A DNA stretch of 64,000 nucleotides from Rhizophagus irregularis (taxonomy: Eukaryota; Glomeromycota; Glomeromycetes; Glomerales; Glomeraceae). The translations under genes and the position numbers were made by a program. Of the stretch, positions 1-10,549 are shown in pieces (position 1 is the first letter of the stretch; each line of letters begins with the position of its first letter). Location: assembly GCF_026210795.1 (NCBI RefSeq), contig NC_089456.1, positions 870,501 through 934,500 of the forward strand, read 5' to 3'. Below the pieces are notes generated by a model. That model saw only the letters and a program-made list of their open reading frames with translations. It was not told where the DNA came from and did not search any database.

Positions 1-400
1 TTCTTGTTTTGTTTTTTCCATTTGTTAAATTTGTTCTTATGTAGTTGATACTATCTATAGCAGCTTGTGAGTCAGTAAGGATATTTGCTTTCTGACCTGT
101 TTGTAAAACCAATATAGCTGACAAGATGGCTCCTAATTCTGCACGTGTGGATGAGGGCCAGTCTGTGATTGAACTACTACACTCCAGTATTACTTCGTCT
201 TTACTATTCAGTATCACCGCCTGTACCCATGTATTTTGTAAAAGTGTTAGAACTATTGTTAAAGCGGTTTGTTAATGAGCCATCTGTGTAAATATTAATC
301 ATGTCAGGATGGGTTAAAGGTTGATCTTATTTGTTGTAGCAACGCTATATGCTGTGTCATGGCTTCATTGTTCACTAACGTGTTTTGTATTAGAGCCGTG

Positions 401-655
401 TCATAGATCTACCATTTGTATGTAACTGGGGCTATGCTCTACATTTTGTTGTAATTGTGGGTAGCCTCTGGTTTCTATAATGTCCTTGATTATTCTAGTA
501 TCTGGATCAGTTCGGTATTTGGATACTCTATTTATACATGTTAACGACGTGCGGTCTTTATTGAAGAAGCAACCACGGTTTTCTTTGTTGACCCTTCTGT
601 CGTTTAGTGAGCAACCTCCACATCGCTTAATTAATTTATATGGCACTTCGTTCAT
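401..655 (-). pseudogene. LINE linker and RNase H region, broken
   Basis: This frame holds the IKRCGGCSLNDRRVNK segment that precedes RNase H, also present at 46836-46895 in copy 2. Below 400 the minus strand still spells AELGAILSAILVLQTG and LTDSQAAID, the RNase H core with a catalytic Glu and Asp, but stops lie between these parts and the segment above. The domain leaves the window at position 1. Confidence 0.75.
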
Positions 656-782
656 TCATTCTGCTCACTCGTCAGCTGTGGTCCAATGTTGTATCGTATG
701 TTTACCTGTTTGAAGTTTTTTGTTAATTTGTCCAAATGTTAACGTATAATCTTGTTGCATATGGACGAATTCTTTTTTTCTA

Positions 783-3005
783 TTATCTGTAGATGGTAAC
801 TTCTTTGGCATCCCTGAACGCCTGTGCGTTTTTTAAATACATTCCATCATTTTCTAATCTATTTTCTGAGTCAAAGGGCGCCTTATCCGTCATATAATAG
901 TTTTTTAGGTTGGGTGCCTTTTGTATGATATCTGTTAGTGAATTAAACCATTGCGGAGTCCTGCCTCTTGCTGGTCTTTTATTGATGTCACAGATTTGTT
1001 GCCATGTGACTGTGTCCGAAGCGTCCTGATTAACTAATTGTAATGCACCGTAGATCGACATAGATGCAGCTTTTCTTATAATGAATTCTTTGTCTTTCCT
1101 GTGCATCTTTGACGCTTGTTGATATACAAAGTTTCTTACGTTCGGTCCTATTAGTGGTATGTCCCATTCTTCGTTATCTGTTAATGGTTGAAATTTAAAT
1201 AAATAGTCGTGTGCTTTTCTCATTACGTTGTAGGCGTGATTGTTAGGCATTTTGTTGAGAACTGTGACGTCCGGCTCCATCAATAAAATGCAAGACGTTA
1301 TATTTAATATTAGTTGCGCCTTTTTTAATCTCATTTTAACTACGTCCACCTGTTTCGATTGCGAGTTAATGGTGACTAGGAATTCTGATATTTGCGCTGC
1401 TATTTGATTTCTCCACAGGTTCTTTAATTTGCCTTGTGCTGAGTGGAGAAGAATGTTGTCATGACAGTTGCTGGGCAGTCGCGTCTTATGTTTAATTGTT
1501 TGCATAACCGGCTTAAAAATTTCCTCATATTTTTTGTCTTCCCACACGGTTGTTTTAAGCCTATATTCTAGTCGCGGGAGTAAAACAGTGTTAATAATGT
1601 AGATCGCTTGCGCATGTGTTATGTGTTTGTGTCTAATCGCCCCTACTATTGTCGATATCTCTTTCTTTACTATAGCTTCTATGTGTTTGTCTCCTTTGTC
1701 TGCTTTGAACCATACTCCCAGAATGCGTATTGGAACTGATCCCTTGTTGACAAACACTTTGTCGTTATTTTTCCCTATCTCCAAGAACCTTTCGTTTTCG
1801 TTGCTTTCTTCCGGATTTACAACGATAATTTCAGTTTTTTCCCCGTTAATTTTTATGTCATTGATATCAAAAAATTCGTCCGCAATTAGTAAAATTTCTT
1901 CTGCTTCATTTTTACTTTTGGCGATCCATTGTGTGTCATCTGCGTATGCCGACACGGCGGTTCGTACTGTTATTTTCCGTTTATTATTATTAAAAACGTT
2001 GTCCGGCCAATTTAGCTCCATGCAGTAACCTAAAGCTTCATCTTCCTGTATTCTATGGAGGAGGGGATCGTAAAAAATTCTCCAGATCAATGGGGATATA
2101 ACCTCCCCTTGGTCTATACCATCGCATGCTGTGAAAGTATCGGTTACACCGTACGCCGTGATGATCTTGATCTTACGGTTTTTGTAGATATTTATGATGA
2201 AATTAATGGTGGATGGTGGTAATCTAATTCTCTCCAGAGCTTTTTGCAAGGGAACCATTCCGACGCTGTCGAAGGCTTTCGCCATGTCTTGAGCCACTAT
2301 CCATACTGTCTTATTCTCTTCACGAGCGTCTTCTAGAATACCATTAATTATTGAAAGTGGTGCTGATGTAGATTCGCCTGGTAATCCCGCGTAATTTGGT
2401 CCTTTTAAAATTTCGTGTTTACTGAGAATATTTCCTAGGCGTTTTGTGGTAATTTTGACTGCACATTTACGCAGGCACTCAATAAGTAAAATTGGTCTCG
2501 TCCTTGCTAGGTTGAAATCCCAATCATAAGTCTTGGGGATCGGATACAATTGAGAGATTTTCCATTTCATAGGTATGTTTTGTAACAAATAACATAGTCC
2601 TGTGTATTGCCTGAACAAGTCATTGGCTTTTGCACCAGCTTTCTTGATTAATTTATAGCTGATGTTAGAGATGCCTGGTGCTGATTTATCGTTCATAGTT
2701 TCGAGCATCTCATACCACTCTTGTTCGGTCGGTATATCATTTAGGTGTTCGTAAATTTCCGGGTTTATGTCTTTCCGCGGTTCATATATTTCTTTCCACT
2801 GTTCTGGGAGATTCTCGAATTTATGATTTCGTGAGCGGAATAGGGATGAATACGCGTTAATCGCTTCTGTATGGACTTCTTCTTTAGAGTTCAGCAAATT
2901 TTCTTCTTGGGTATCAGTGAGTATACGTATTCTGTCCAGATTGATTTTTGAGTATGTTTTGTCTAGGATGCTATTAATCATTTTCCGTTGATCCTTGGTA
3001 ATCAT
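783..3005 (-). pseudogene. LINE reverse transcriptase domain
   Basis: A 740-residue open frame with the RT core in order: TRPILLIECLRK, the motif A region DMAKAFDSVG, the DQGEVISPLIW block, and the catalytic SAYADDTQW (YADD). It would copy element RNA into DNA at a nicked target. The frame continues upstream of the first ATG to about 3230, so 3005 is only the first in-frame ATG and the ORF is an internal part of a longer polyprotein. At its 3' end a 1-bp difference from copy 2 (near 785-830) shifts the frame and gives an early stop before RNase H. No intron is visible. Confidence 0.9.
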
Positions 3006-3559
3006 ACTATTTCTTTCTTCTATCCTTTTCTTTATTGATGCTTCTTTGATTGCCTTGTCCTTTATTTTAATTATTCTTCTGACTATTTTCAGCCAGTTTC
3101 TCGTTTCGCATTTCCATGTGTGCCAGTCCGTGTCTTCCGTTATCTCTGCTATGTTGGTTCCGTAACATTGGTTGAACGATTTAATTCCTTTTGATGCGTT
3201 GCGTAACTCTACCCCTTCAATTCGTTTTTATATAATTTCCTCATTATACTTCTAATATATAATAGGTCCTTACGTTCTTTAGAGGAGTTTTCGATTTCTT
3301 TATAATTCCTATTAAAGTTGGTTTTGACGCCACCTATTTTCTTGTGTGGAATGTGTTTAAGCGCGGCCTGTTGTATGCAGTTACATATGATGTCCCATAA
3401 TTTATTTAGTGTATCCTCATTTTGTCATTGTTCTCTATGTATCTGAAGGCTTTATGTTTCTTCAGAGGTCCATTAAGGTATTTTTCATATCTGTTCCACT
3501 GTTCATTTGTGGTGTTCTCATAGTCATATACAATACGTGTTGAGCTCTTTTCTGCTCTT

Positions 3560-3805
3560 CTACCTCCTTTCGTTGTTAGTGACTATTATATTAGTGAAAG
3601 AGATTTCTGCGAGTGTGATGTTGTGATCGCTATCTGTAATGTCAATTGACTGGTATATGTGACTCTTTCTTATGTTAGCTTCAAGTTTAGGGTCCGCCCA
3701 TATGTAGTCGAATTCTAGTTGATGTATTTTTGTTTTTCCATGTGAAGCATCTCTTTTGGGATTTAGTTTTCTGTACGTGTCCGTAAAAAGGCATTGTCTA
3801 ACCAC
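3560..3805 (-). pseudogene. LINE APE-type endonuclease, C-terminal remnant
   Basis: An 81-residue fragment ending a phosphodiesterase-like endonuclease domain: LEFDYIWADPKL is followed by the conserved SDHN motif (ITDSDHNITLAEI), typical of the exonuclease-endonuclease-phosphatase fold of LINEs. In the family this enzyme nicks the target DNA to prime reverse transcription. The start of the same domain lies in a different frame at 4255-4300, so frameshifts separate the two parts and the enzyme cannot be made from this copy. Confidence 0.7.
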
Positions 3806-4599
3806 GTAATTATATTTGAAGGTTTTTTTCCGAGTTTGGATGGGCCGCTATAATCTAGTGTTCTGTCCAAATATGAGTTGAGATCTCCTATCGAATGTAA
3901 TACCTATTTTTTTTACTGTGATTAGTGAATTCTTTTTTAATATAGCTTGTTAGTTCACTTTGTATTTTCGTGTCGATGGTGGTATGTATATTACACCTAC
4001 TATGAGCGTGCAATTCTTGAAGAGTAACCAAGCTTCTATGTAGTATGCACCTATTCTATTGACTTTTCCAATGTGTTTTTCCCATTTCTTGTTAATCATT
4101 ATGCAAACTCTCGACCCTTTTATCTTGTTGTCTTTGTTAGTCCAGAAAGAGGTATATTCTAGTGTTTGTTTGTTCCAAAATTTTCCGTGTTTTCTATCTC
4201 TGTTTGTTTCGCATATACCTATTATATCAGCTCCTTTGTTTGAACAGTATTCTATTAGTAAATTAAGTTTGGAATGATGGGTTCTAGGCCGTTAATGTTG
4301 TGTCCCATGAATGTTAAATTGTATGTGTTGTTGTTATATACATTTGCATTTTGTTGCGTGTAGTTATTCTCTGTCTGCTGTGTACGCGTCGTGTTTCTGT
4401 CTTGAATGTTTTGTTTTTGGGGAGTGTTGGGCCATTGTTCAAAATCTCTCTCTTCTGTTTCTACTTTACGTGTAGTTTCTGTTTCTCTGTTTGTTGTCCT
4501 CAACGATAGGAGTTTTTGTTTAGACCAGCTAAACAAATTCTTTATTGTTTTGAATGGCATTGTCCCCGTTTTTTTTTTTCTTATTAAGAATTCATAAAC

Positions 4600-5800
4600 A
4601 ATCTTTATTATTATTTTTCTGAATTCTTTAACTTCAAATATCTATAATATAAAAAATATTCAATATAATCCAAATATTTATTACTAAAAATATTATATTA
4701 ATATCTACTTAATAAAAAGTATTTAGTAAAATTCAATAAACTGGATTTTTGATAAATTGGATTTGGATTTAAACCAGACTTTTTTGCTAAAACTAAATTA
4801 AAATAGATTTACTGTATACTTTAAAATTAAAAGTAAGTAAATTCAAATTTGATTTAATTTATTAGAAATACTAATAATACTAAAATATAAAATTGCTAAA
4901 ATCATTTATTATTAGTATTAGCCAAAATGCTAATATCAAAATTTATTAATTTTAATAAGCAACTTTAAATATATTAATAGTATTAGTAGTAATAAATTAA
5001 ATTTATTTAAAATAAAATAAATTAATATTTAATGTTTTTATATTGTAATATAAAGTTCATTAGTAAAAACATCTATAATGCAATATTTAAAGTTGCTAAA
5101 AAAACTAGAGGGTTTTGGCAAGTTGGTAAAATAGCAAAATTTTGTTAAACCTATATTAAAATCTTATAAATAATAAACTTTATTAAAAAATTTGATTTTA
5201 AATATTACACCAAGATTTGATAGTTTAGCATTTATAATAAGTTTATCAAGTTTTGCTTTTTTCTAAAGTTTTACCAACTTTTAATCAAATATTATAATAT
5301 ATTACTAAATTAATAATAGGAAATTAGTAATAATTAATTACTACAGGTTTAATTTTTTTAATTTAACAGATCTTAAATATAGGTAAAATTACCATTAACA
5401 TAATAGTTTGACTAGGATTATGTAATTCTACCCAGTTAAATGTAATAATTATATTAAAAAAAATATTAATTAAAATATGTAAAATATGTTTATAGGTTTT
5501 TTTTTTATTCAATCACCACTCAAATTAATTTAGTTATTAATTACTGTAATAGTTATAATTTACAATGCAATTTATAATACATTAAATTTTGGCAGAATCT
5601 TATATAGCTTTGTTTTTAATAAGGAAATTACCTTTGACCAAATGGTATATGATTATTTTAATAAATAGTTTATATATAATTTGTATTTTTCTTACACCCA
5701 TCTCATTTCAAATCCTTTCAATCTTAATACATTCTAAACCCATATTCCATAATCCTGATCTAAAGTTAAGGATTTGTGTTCAGATCATCTTGGATTCCTT
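4600..5800. other. AT-rich stretch without genes; relic MITE at 5101-5290
   Basis: No supported coding region. Positions 5101-5290 hold inverted AAGTTGGTAAAA arms, and the part 5223-5285 matches the interior of the hAT-type MITE at 41987-42230: both contain GCATTTATAATAAGTTT followed by related tails. The many C/G to T/A differences mark it as an older, decayed copy. The remainder is poly(A)/poly(T)-rich sequence in which I see nothing. Confidence 0.5.
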
Positions 5801-5804
5801 AAAG

Positions 5805-6045
5805 CAGTGTTGTACATGGGACATTGTCCGGCGATTTTTTGTGGACACGGACTAAAAAATCCATGTCCGCGTCCAAAGTCCGCGGACTCTGCAGATACAG
5901 ACAAGCTGTTAACCGAACTTCAAAATCTTTGGCTGGAATTAACAAAGAAAAACGGCTGGCATTAATGCGGACAAAATGTCCCGGACATGAAAATATAGCG
6001 GACATGGACCGGACTGTCCGGTCCGGGACATCTCATGACAACAGT
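5805..6045. repeat. GTCCGG/CCGGACA-rich MITE-like repeat
   Basis: A GC-rich islet about 240 bp long in AT-rich DNA. Its ends form an imperfect inverted repeat, CAGTGTTGTACATG on the left and CATGACAACAGTA on the right. Inside, GGACAT, TGTCCGG and CCGGACA recur many times on both strands, including a palindrome-like cluster at 5995-6030. The CAGTG terminus resembles hAT elements (family knowledge), but no 8-bp target duplication is visible. Short ORFs across it are by-products of the repeats. Confidence 0.5.
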
Positions 6046-6699
6046 ATGTGTAGTGACGCAGTTCATTTCCATTTCTAATAAGTATTCGGGAAATTTGAAT
6101 TTTTTTAGAGGACGGAAAACCTGTAATAAATAGCAAACACATTCTTTATTTTGAAATTATAAAATAATAACTTTTCAAATTCTTGCACAATTGCCTATTA
6201 CTGCAATATTAATCTTATATACTTCATAAAATATCTTATTTTTTCAATTGATTCTAAATTGAACAGAAATTAACAACTGTTGGCAAAATAAATCACAAAA
6301 AAAAGTAATGTGCTTATTAAATATATTAAATATTAAATTCGTTATATCCAGTCGGCTTTTATTTTATAATTCCATTATTCCCGACGTATCATGGGACATC
6401 ATATATAATTTCTACTCATCTTAATTAAAAAAAACGAAAGTATGTTCCATATTATACAGTAGTCCTAAAAAAAAAAATTTTAAAAATCAAAATAAATGAA
6501 AAAAGGAGGAAAATTCGACTAATAAATTAGGTTTGTAAATGATTTGATGTGTGATTTTACATATATTATAAATTATGCTTAATTTTCTGCTACATTTCAT
6601 TCATTGCGGTAAATACCTCGCAGCATACAATATATATTTCGATTGATTAATTTTTTTTGGTTATAATTTCGGCTCACTTAAAATTCGATTTAATCAATA
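6046..6699. other. Intergenic, nothing recognised
   Basis: AT-rich sequence downstream of the velvet gene. It probably includes that gene's 3' untranslated region next to 6699; no ORF, repeat or RNA gene is supported. Confidence 0.4.
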
Positions 6700-8274
6700 T
6701 TAATCTTCAGCAATTTTCCTCGGGCGTACATCATTTCTAATCGGAATCTTTAATCCTTGCTTTGCAAAAGCTTTAGATAATTCCGTTGATTCTAAAAAGG
6801 ATTTATCAGTGCATTAAATATAATTAGAGTTGTAATTTTGTAGTAAGTAAAATATTTATAATAAATTTCCTACCTGTCATCCCGGGAAATTTTTTTGCTG
6901 AATATACGGTAAAAGGGTCTGAATATGTAGTAGCAATTATCTCTGTTCTTGTATTAATTAGTCTATCTTCGCTATAATATCAAAATATGCAATTATAAAT
7001 GTTTTTGTTCAACAATTTAGAAGAAACAAGAAGCAATTATTAACTTACGTTCCCAGCTTCATTAAAGAAAACTTCAGAGTGTATTTTCCTTCTGTACGTA
7101 TAGAGAGATCTGGAAAACAAAAGTAACATCCTTGTTCTCCCGTGGTATTCTTGAGGATGGCCGGGGATGAAACAAGTGATCCCATAAGAACACGTGTTGT
7201 CTTTGGCGGGTTGCTAATCACATTTCGTTCATCTCGTCCATCTTCAGACCAGAGTGTGACATGAAGAACGAAAAAAGGATTTTGCAACATTCTAAGTGTA
7301 AAATAAATAATTTATCGTATATATAATATCAGTATATTAAAAGAAATATAAAACATGTATGATGTTAGTAAATGCACACAACCTTAAGTTCGCGCTATAT
7401 ATTGAAAATAATAAAGTTACTTGTTTCAAATAATAATTAAAGAAAATGGAATCTTATTCAATAACTAAAATACTATCTTAAACTCACCCAGTGTCAGGAT
7501 TCCCCTTCTCGTCAGTTACTACTAATTGTACGATCGGCGGTGGGTCGATCGGTCGCCGATCTTTTTCTCCGAATCCACACATTCGAGCACGTAAAGGTTG
7601 CTGACTAACTATGAGAGTATATTTCCTGCATGAGAGGTTTCCGATAAATTTGATTTGTTAATAAGATATTATCCAAAATAATAAATCAAGAATAATTTTT
7701 TATTCAATGATCAAAGACTTTTATGATTTCAATCGCATTTTAACAATAAACAAATTCAGGGCTTAACAATACCCGGAAATAAAGAAGATTAAATATCAAC
7801 TGAAATTAAGCCTTTCCCATTAATATTCTTTGCTCGCTATCTTGCACACCTTTTGTCTTCATCCTCCCCTCCTGCTGGTGAATCAAAGGTACCAAAACGT
7901 TCTTTTTTGAATCTCGCTTTGTGTAAGGTTGGTGTTTTGGGGAATGTCGATGCCTTATTTTTATCACCACTCTCGGATGTTGAAGTCGGTGTGTTCGCAT
8001 TAGATTTTGAACGGCGTTGCTGAATTCTATCCACAAAATCTGAAGGCGGTGCTTGTGGGGGTACTATGCTTGGGTTAATAGCAGGTGGGTGATATGGCAT
8101 ATAGTGGTGAGGTGCGTGGTAATCGTAATAAGGGTGGTGCGGCGGTGGTGGAGGTGGGGCAATGTGAGGAGGCATTGGAGGAGGAGCATAATAGCTCTCA
8201 GGAGGTGGTGGATATTCTCCACGTCCGGCACCATGGTATTCGGAATGCAAGGGCGCGCCAGATTGGCTATACAT
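6700..8274 (-). CDS. Velvet-domain transcriptional regulator (VosA/VelB/RYP type)
   Basis: Spliced from exons 8274-7850, 7625-7488, 7291-7049, 6971-6874 and 6791-6700; phases agree and give 331 residues. Residues 1-141 are a Pro/Tyr/His-rich low-complexity arm. The velvet domain follows: [89 protein letters not shown] and [12 protein letters not shown]. These blocks are diagnostic of fungal velvet factors, which bind DNA as homo- or heterodimers through an NF-kappaB-like fold and control sporulation, secondary metabolism and morphology (family knowledge). The start is the first in-frame ATG; a further upstream exon is possible, and the exon 1 donor (GTGTGC) is weak although it preserves the frame. 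The protein is essentially arm plus velvet domain, so VosA, VelB or RYP2/3 orthology cannot be fixed. Confidence 0.9.
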
Positions 8275-8881
8275 GACAAAAAGAAGAGGTGTACAATAAG
8301 AGTAAGAAGGAATCGTGACTGTATAATAGCTCAAAATTTAATCGGTTGAGCCTTGAATAAGAGTTTAATTTAAACCAAAAAAATTAAAAAAAAAATTAAA
8401 TGTTTTACTAGTGTTTTATTTATATGGAAAGTGTATACACAATTTACTAAAAGTTGGAAAAAAAAATAAACAAATAAAAAGCAAATCACATTAGAATTTT
8501 CTATTCGATAAATCCTGGGAATATTTTTTCATTGTATTTAATTATACATATAATCATTATAATCAACATAATTCCTAATATCGGAAAAATGCACCAGCCG
8601 ACGTTACAAAATTTAAGCCACCTTAAAGATTGCTCCATTTAGAACAGTTATATCGGAGAATATCTGATGCACTCAATCAAAAAGAACTATTTCTTCGAAT
8701 TTCATATCGCATAGAACGGAATATTAGTTTTTCATAGTGCCGTATGTCACGTGATACGATTGGGTAGCTGATTTTATCATGCAATTTAAATTTTTGAATT
8801 GAAACTACAATGTGAGACAGCAACCATAACATGTAAAATGTCATATCAAAAGAATTGAATTCACAAAACATCAAAATAAAA
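8275..8881. other. Intergenic between velvet gene and EAF
   Basis: About 600 bp holding the velvet promoter/5' UTR side and the EAF 3' side, both genes being on the minus strand. I see no further gene or repeat. Confidence 0.4.
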
Positions 8882-10237
8882 TTAATCTGAATCATCAGTC
8901 GAGTCATCTTGGTCTTGCTCTTCAGCTAATTTTAAAAGGAAAATGATAAATAATAAATACGAAATTCCAAATTGATATTAGGGAAAAATAAAGAAATTAT
9001 ACCTCCTCCTAATAATGCGGCTAGAGAAATAGGGTTTCCATCACCATTAGATCTTTTTCCACCCTAATAAAAAATTATATTAAATTGACTGTATTAATTA
9101 TGTGTAATCACAAGAATGAGAATAGACTTATAACTTACTGCCGTATTCAAGTCTCTTTTCGTACGAGGCGATTTGGCAACGCTATTCATTGATTGTTTCA
9201 TTTGGGCCTCAATATCCCCAAATTCAGATTCTAATTCTGATTCGCTTGAATCCGAGCCGTCATCACCAGAATTATCTGAATCGGATGATGAGGAAGAAGA
9301 AATACCCGAAGAACTACTGTTTGATGACCCTGATATATCATCCTTCGTTACATCTTCATCTTCTATCGGTCCATACATATCATCTTCAGCAACGGGTCGC
9401 GGTGATGGTGCATCAACTTCCTCTATCGTATCATCCTCCATCCAAGCATCATCCCCATCATCATCGTCTTCATACTCATCATTTGTTATTCCATTCTCTC
9501 CATTACCTTCTATTTCCATTACTTCTCTAAATTTCTCTTCAAATTCATCATCTTCCTCTTCATCTACATAATCATCTCCATTTAGAGTATATAACTGGTC
9601 TTCCTCATCTATCTCTTTCTGCATTAATCGAGATTCCAGTTCTCTCTCTAGCTCTGCATCTGAGTAAGAAGCAATATGAAACTCATAATCCAAGCACTCT
9701 AACGTATAAGTCTAGAAAAAAATTCTTAAACTTCTAGCAATTTTACAAAAATTAACTTAATTAAATAGAATTTTACCTTTGTAACCTCATCAAATATTAA
9801 TAAATAATTTTTTTCCGCATCCTCAACATCCATTTCATCTGTGTTATCTTCAAATCTTTGTCCGGACAATGAATATGATGGTTCATTTTCCTTAATAAAA
9901 AAAAATCTAATTAATAATAACTCTAATTTTATAGATTAATAAATAGGCAAACACAAACCGAAGTTTCAAAAGAAATTTGAATAGTCTCCTCATTTTTGTC
10001 AAGTTTAATACTTGCAGGTTTTGAAAAATTTATACTTTTATCATATTCTTCACCAACTACAAAGAAAAACTATTTAAATATTTATAAGCCTACTCGATTT
10101 GAAGTTAAACGAAAATGGATATAATACTTACACACAAAGTGGAAATAAGGACTTTTATTTGAACGATTTTGTCCAACTGAATTTCCCAATTTAAAATCAA
10201 ACAAACTAAATTCTTCGTTGCATTCGATATCCGACAT
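8882..10237 (-). CDS. eaf1: EAF: ELL-associated RNA polymerase II elongation factor
   Basis: Six exons (10237-10132, 10056-9959, 9890-9777, 9711-9139, 9063-9003, 8925-8882) join in phase to 331 residues. The N-terminal EAF domain is recognisable from FDFKLGNSVGQNRS, YFHFVFGEEYDKSINF, SKPASIKLDKNEETIQISF and YLLIFDEVTKTYTLECLDYE, matching the family's LKLG, DFKPASID and LIFD-LErl pattern. After it comes a long acidic and serine-rich tail (runs of D/E, then about 20 Ser) ending in AALLGGAEEQDQDDSTDDSD. Acidic/Ser tails of EAF proteins act in activation and in binding ELL, raising polymerase II elongation in the nucleus (family knowledge). The middle exon alone would read as an unremarkable acidic protein; the small upstream exons give the identity. 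ORFs on the opposite strand are shadows. Confidence 0.82.
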
Positions 10238-10549
10238 TTCTTTATAATTTTATTTTTACCGAGAAAAAATATATTTGAAAAGGCAGTCAATACACGGTAT
10301 TAGCAACTTGCACAACATCAGTTTGGAGGGCTCTGCAAAGGCCGGCATTGTTTCCCGGCACTTCCAGCACCCAGTTACATAATCACGTAACGTGAGTTTA
10401 TGAATATAATAACCTTTATTTATAAAAAAAGAAAAAAAAATAATAAAAAATCGTATTGAATTCGACAAATTTAAATAAAATTCTTTTGTTATAATTTATA
10501 CCGTAGAATGTCGAACTAAAAGTATGCTAAATAAATTTTTAATCAATAT
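10238..10549. promoter_or_regulatory. EAF 5' flank / TCF25 3' flank
   Basis: A 312-bp gap between the EAF start codon (10237) and the TCF25 stop codon (10550); both genes are on the minus strand, so it must hold the EAF promoter and the TCF25 terminator. No individual site can be named. Confidence 0.4.

Larger units (their letters stand above)
1..4560 (-). mobile_element. Decayed LINE retrotransposon, copy 1 (runs off the left edge)
   Basis: A non-LTR element read on the minus strand. In reading order it holds a Ser/Thr/Gln-rich N-terminus leading into an APE-type endonuclease start (4560-4255, with TFMGHNINGL), the endonuclease end (3805-3560), a reverse transcriptase (3005-783) and an RNase H region (655 to beyond 1). 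The endonuclease middle (about 3806-4254) has no long open frame and the RNase H part is cut by several stops, so the copy is dead. Its RT end and RNase H region align with the second copy at 46247-49019, which supplies the missing 3' end. EN-RT-RNase H order suggests the I/Tad-like LINE group (family knowledge); the exact clade cannot be settled here. Confidence 0.9.

Noticed and set aside
5589-6142. Overlapping short ORFs on both strands around 5.6-6.1 kb
   Set aside because: They lie in or beside the GTCCGG repeat; no codon bias or domain.
8053-8349. Trp/Arg/Val-rich ORF on the plus strand opposite the velvet gene
   Set aside because: It is the complement of the Pro/Tyr/His-rich exon; composition follows from that exon and no splice or domain supports it.
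9173-9571. Ser-rich ORF opposite EAF
   Set aside because: Antisense image of the acidic/Ser tail (GAT/GAA read backwards); no independent motif.
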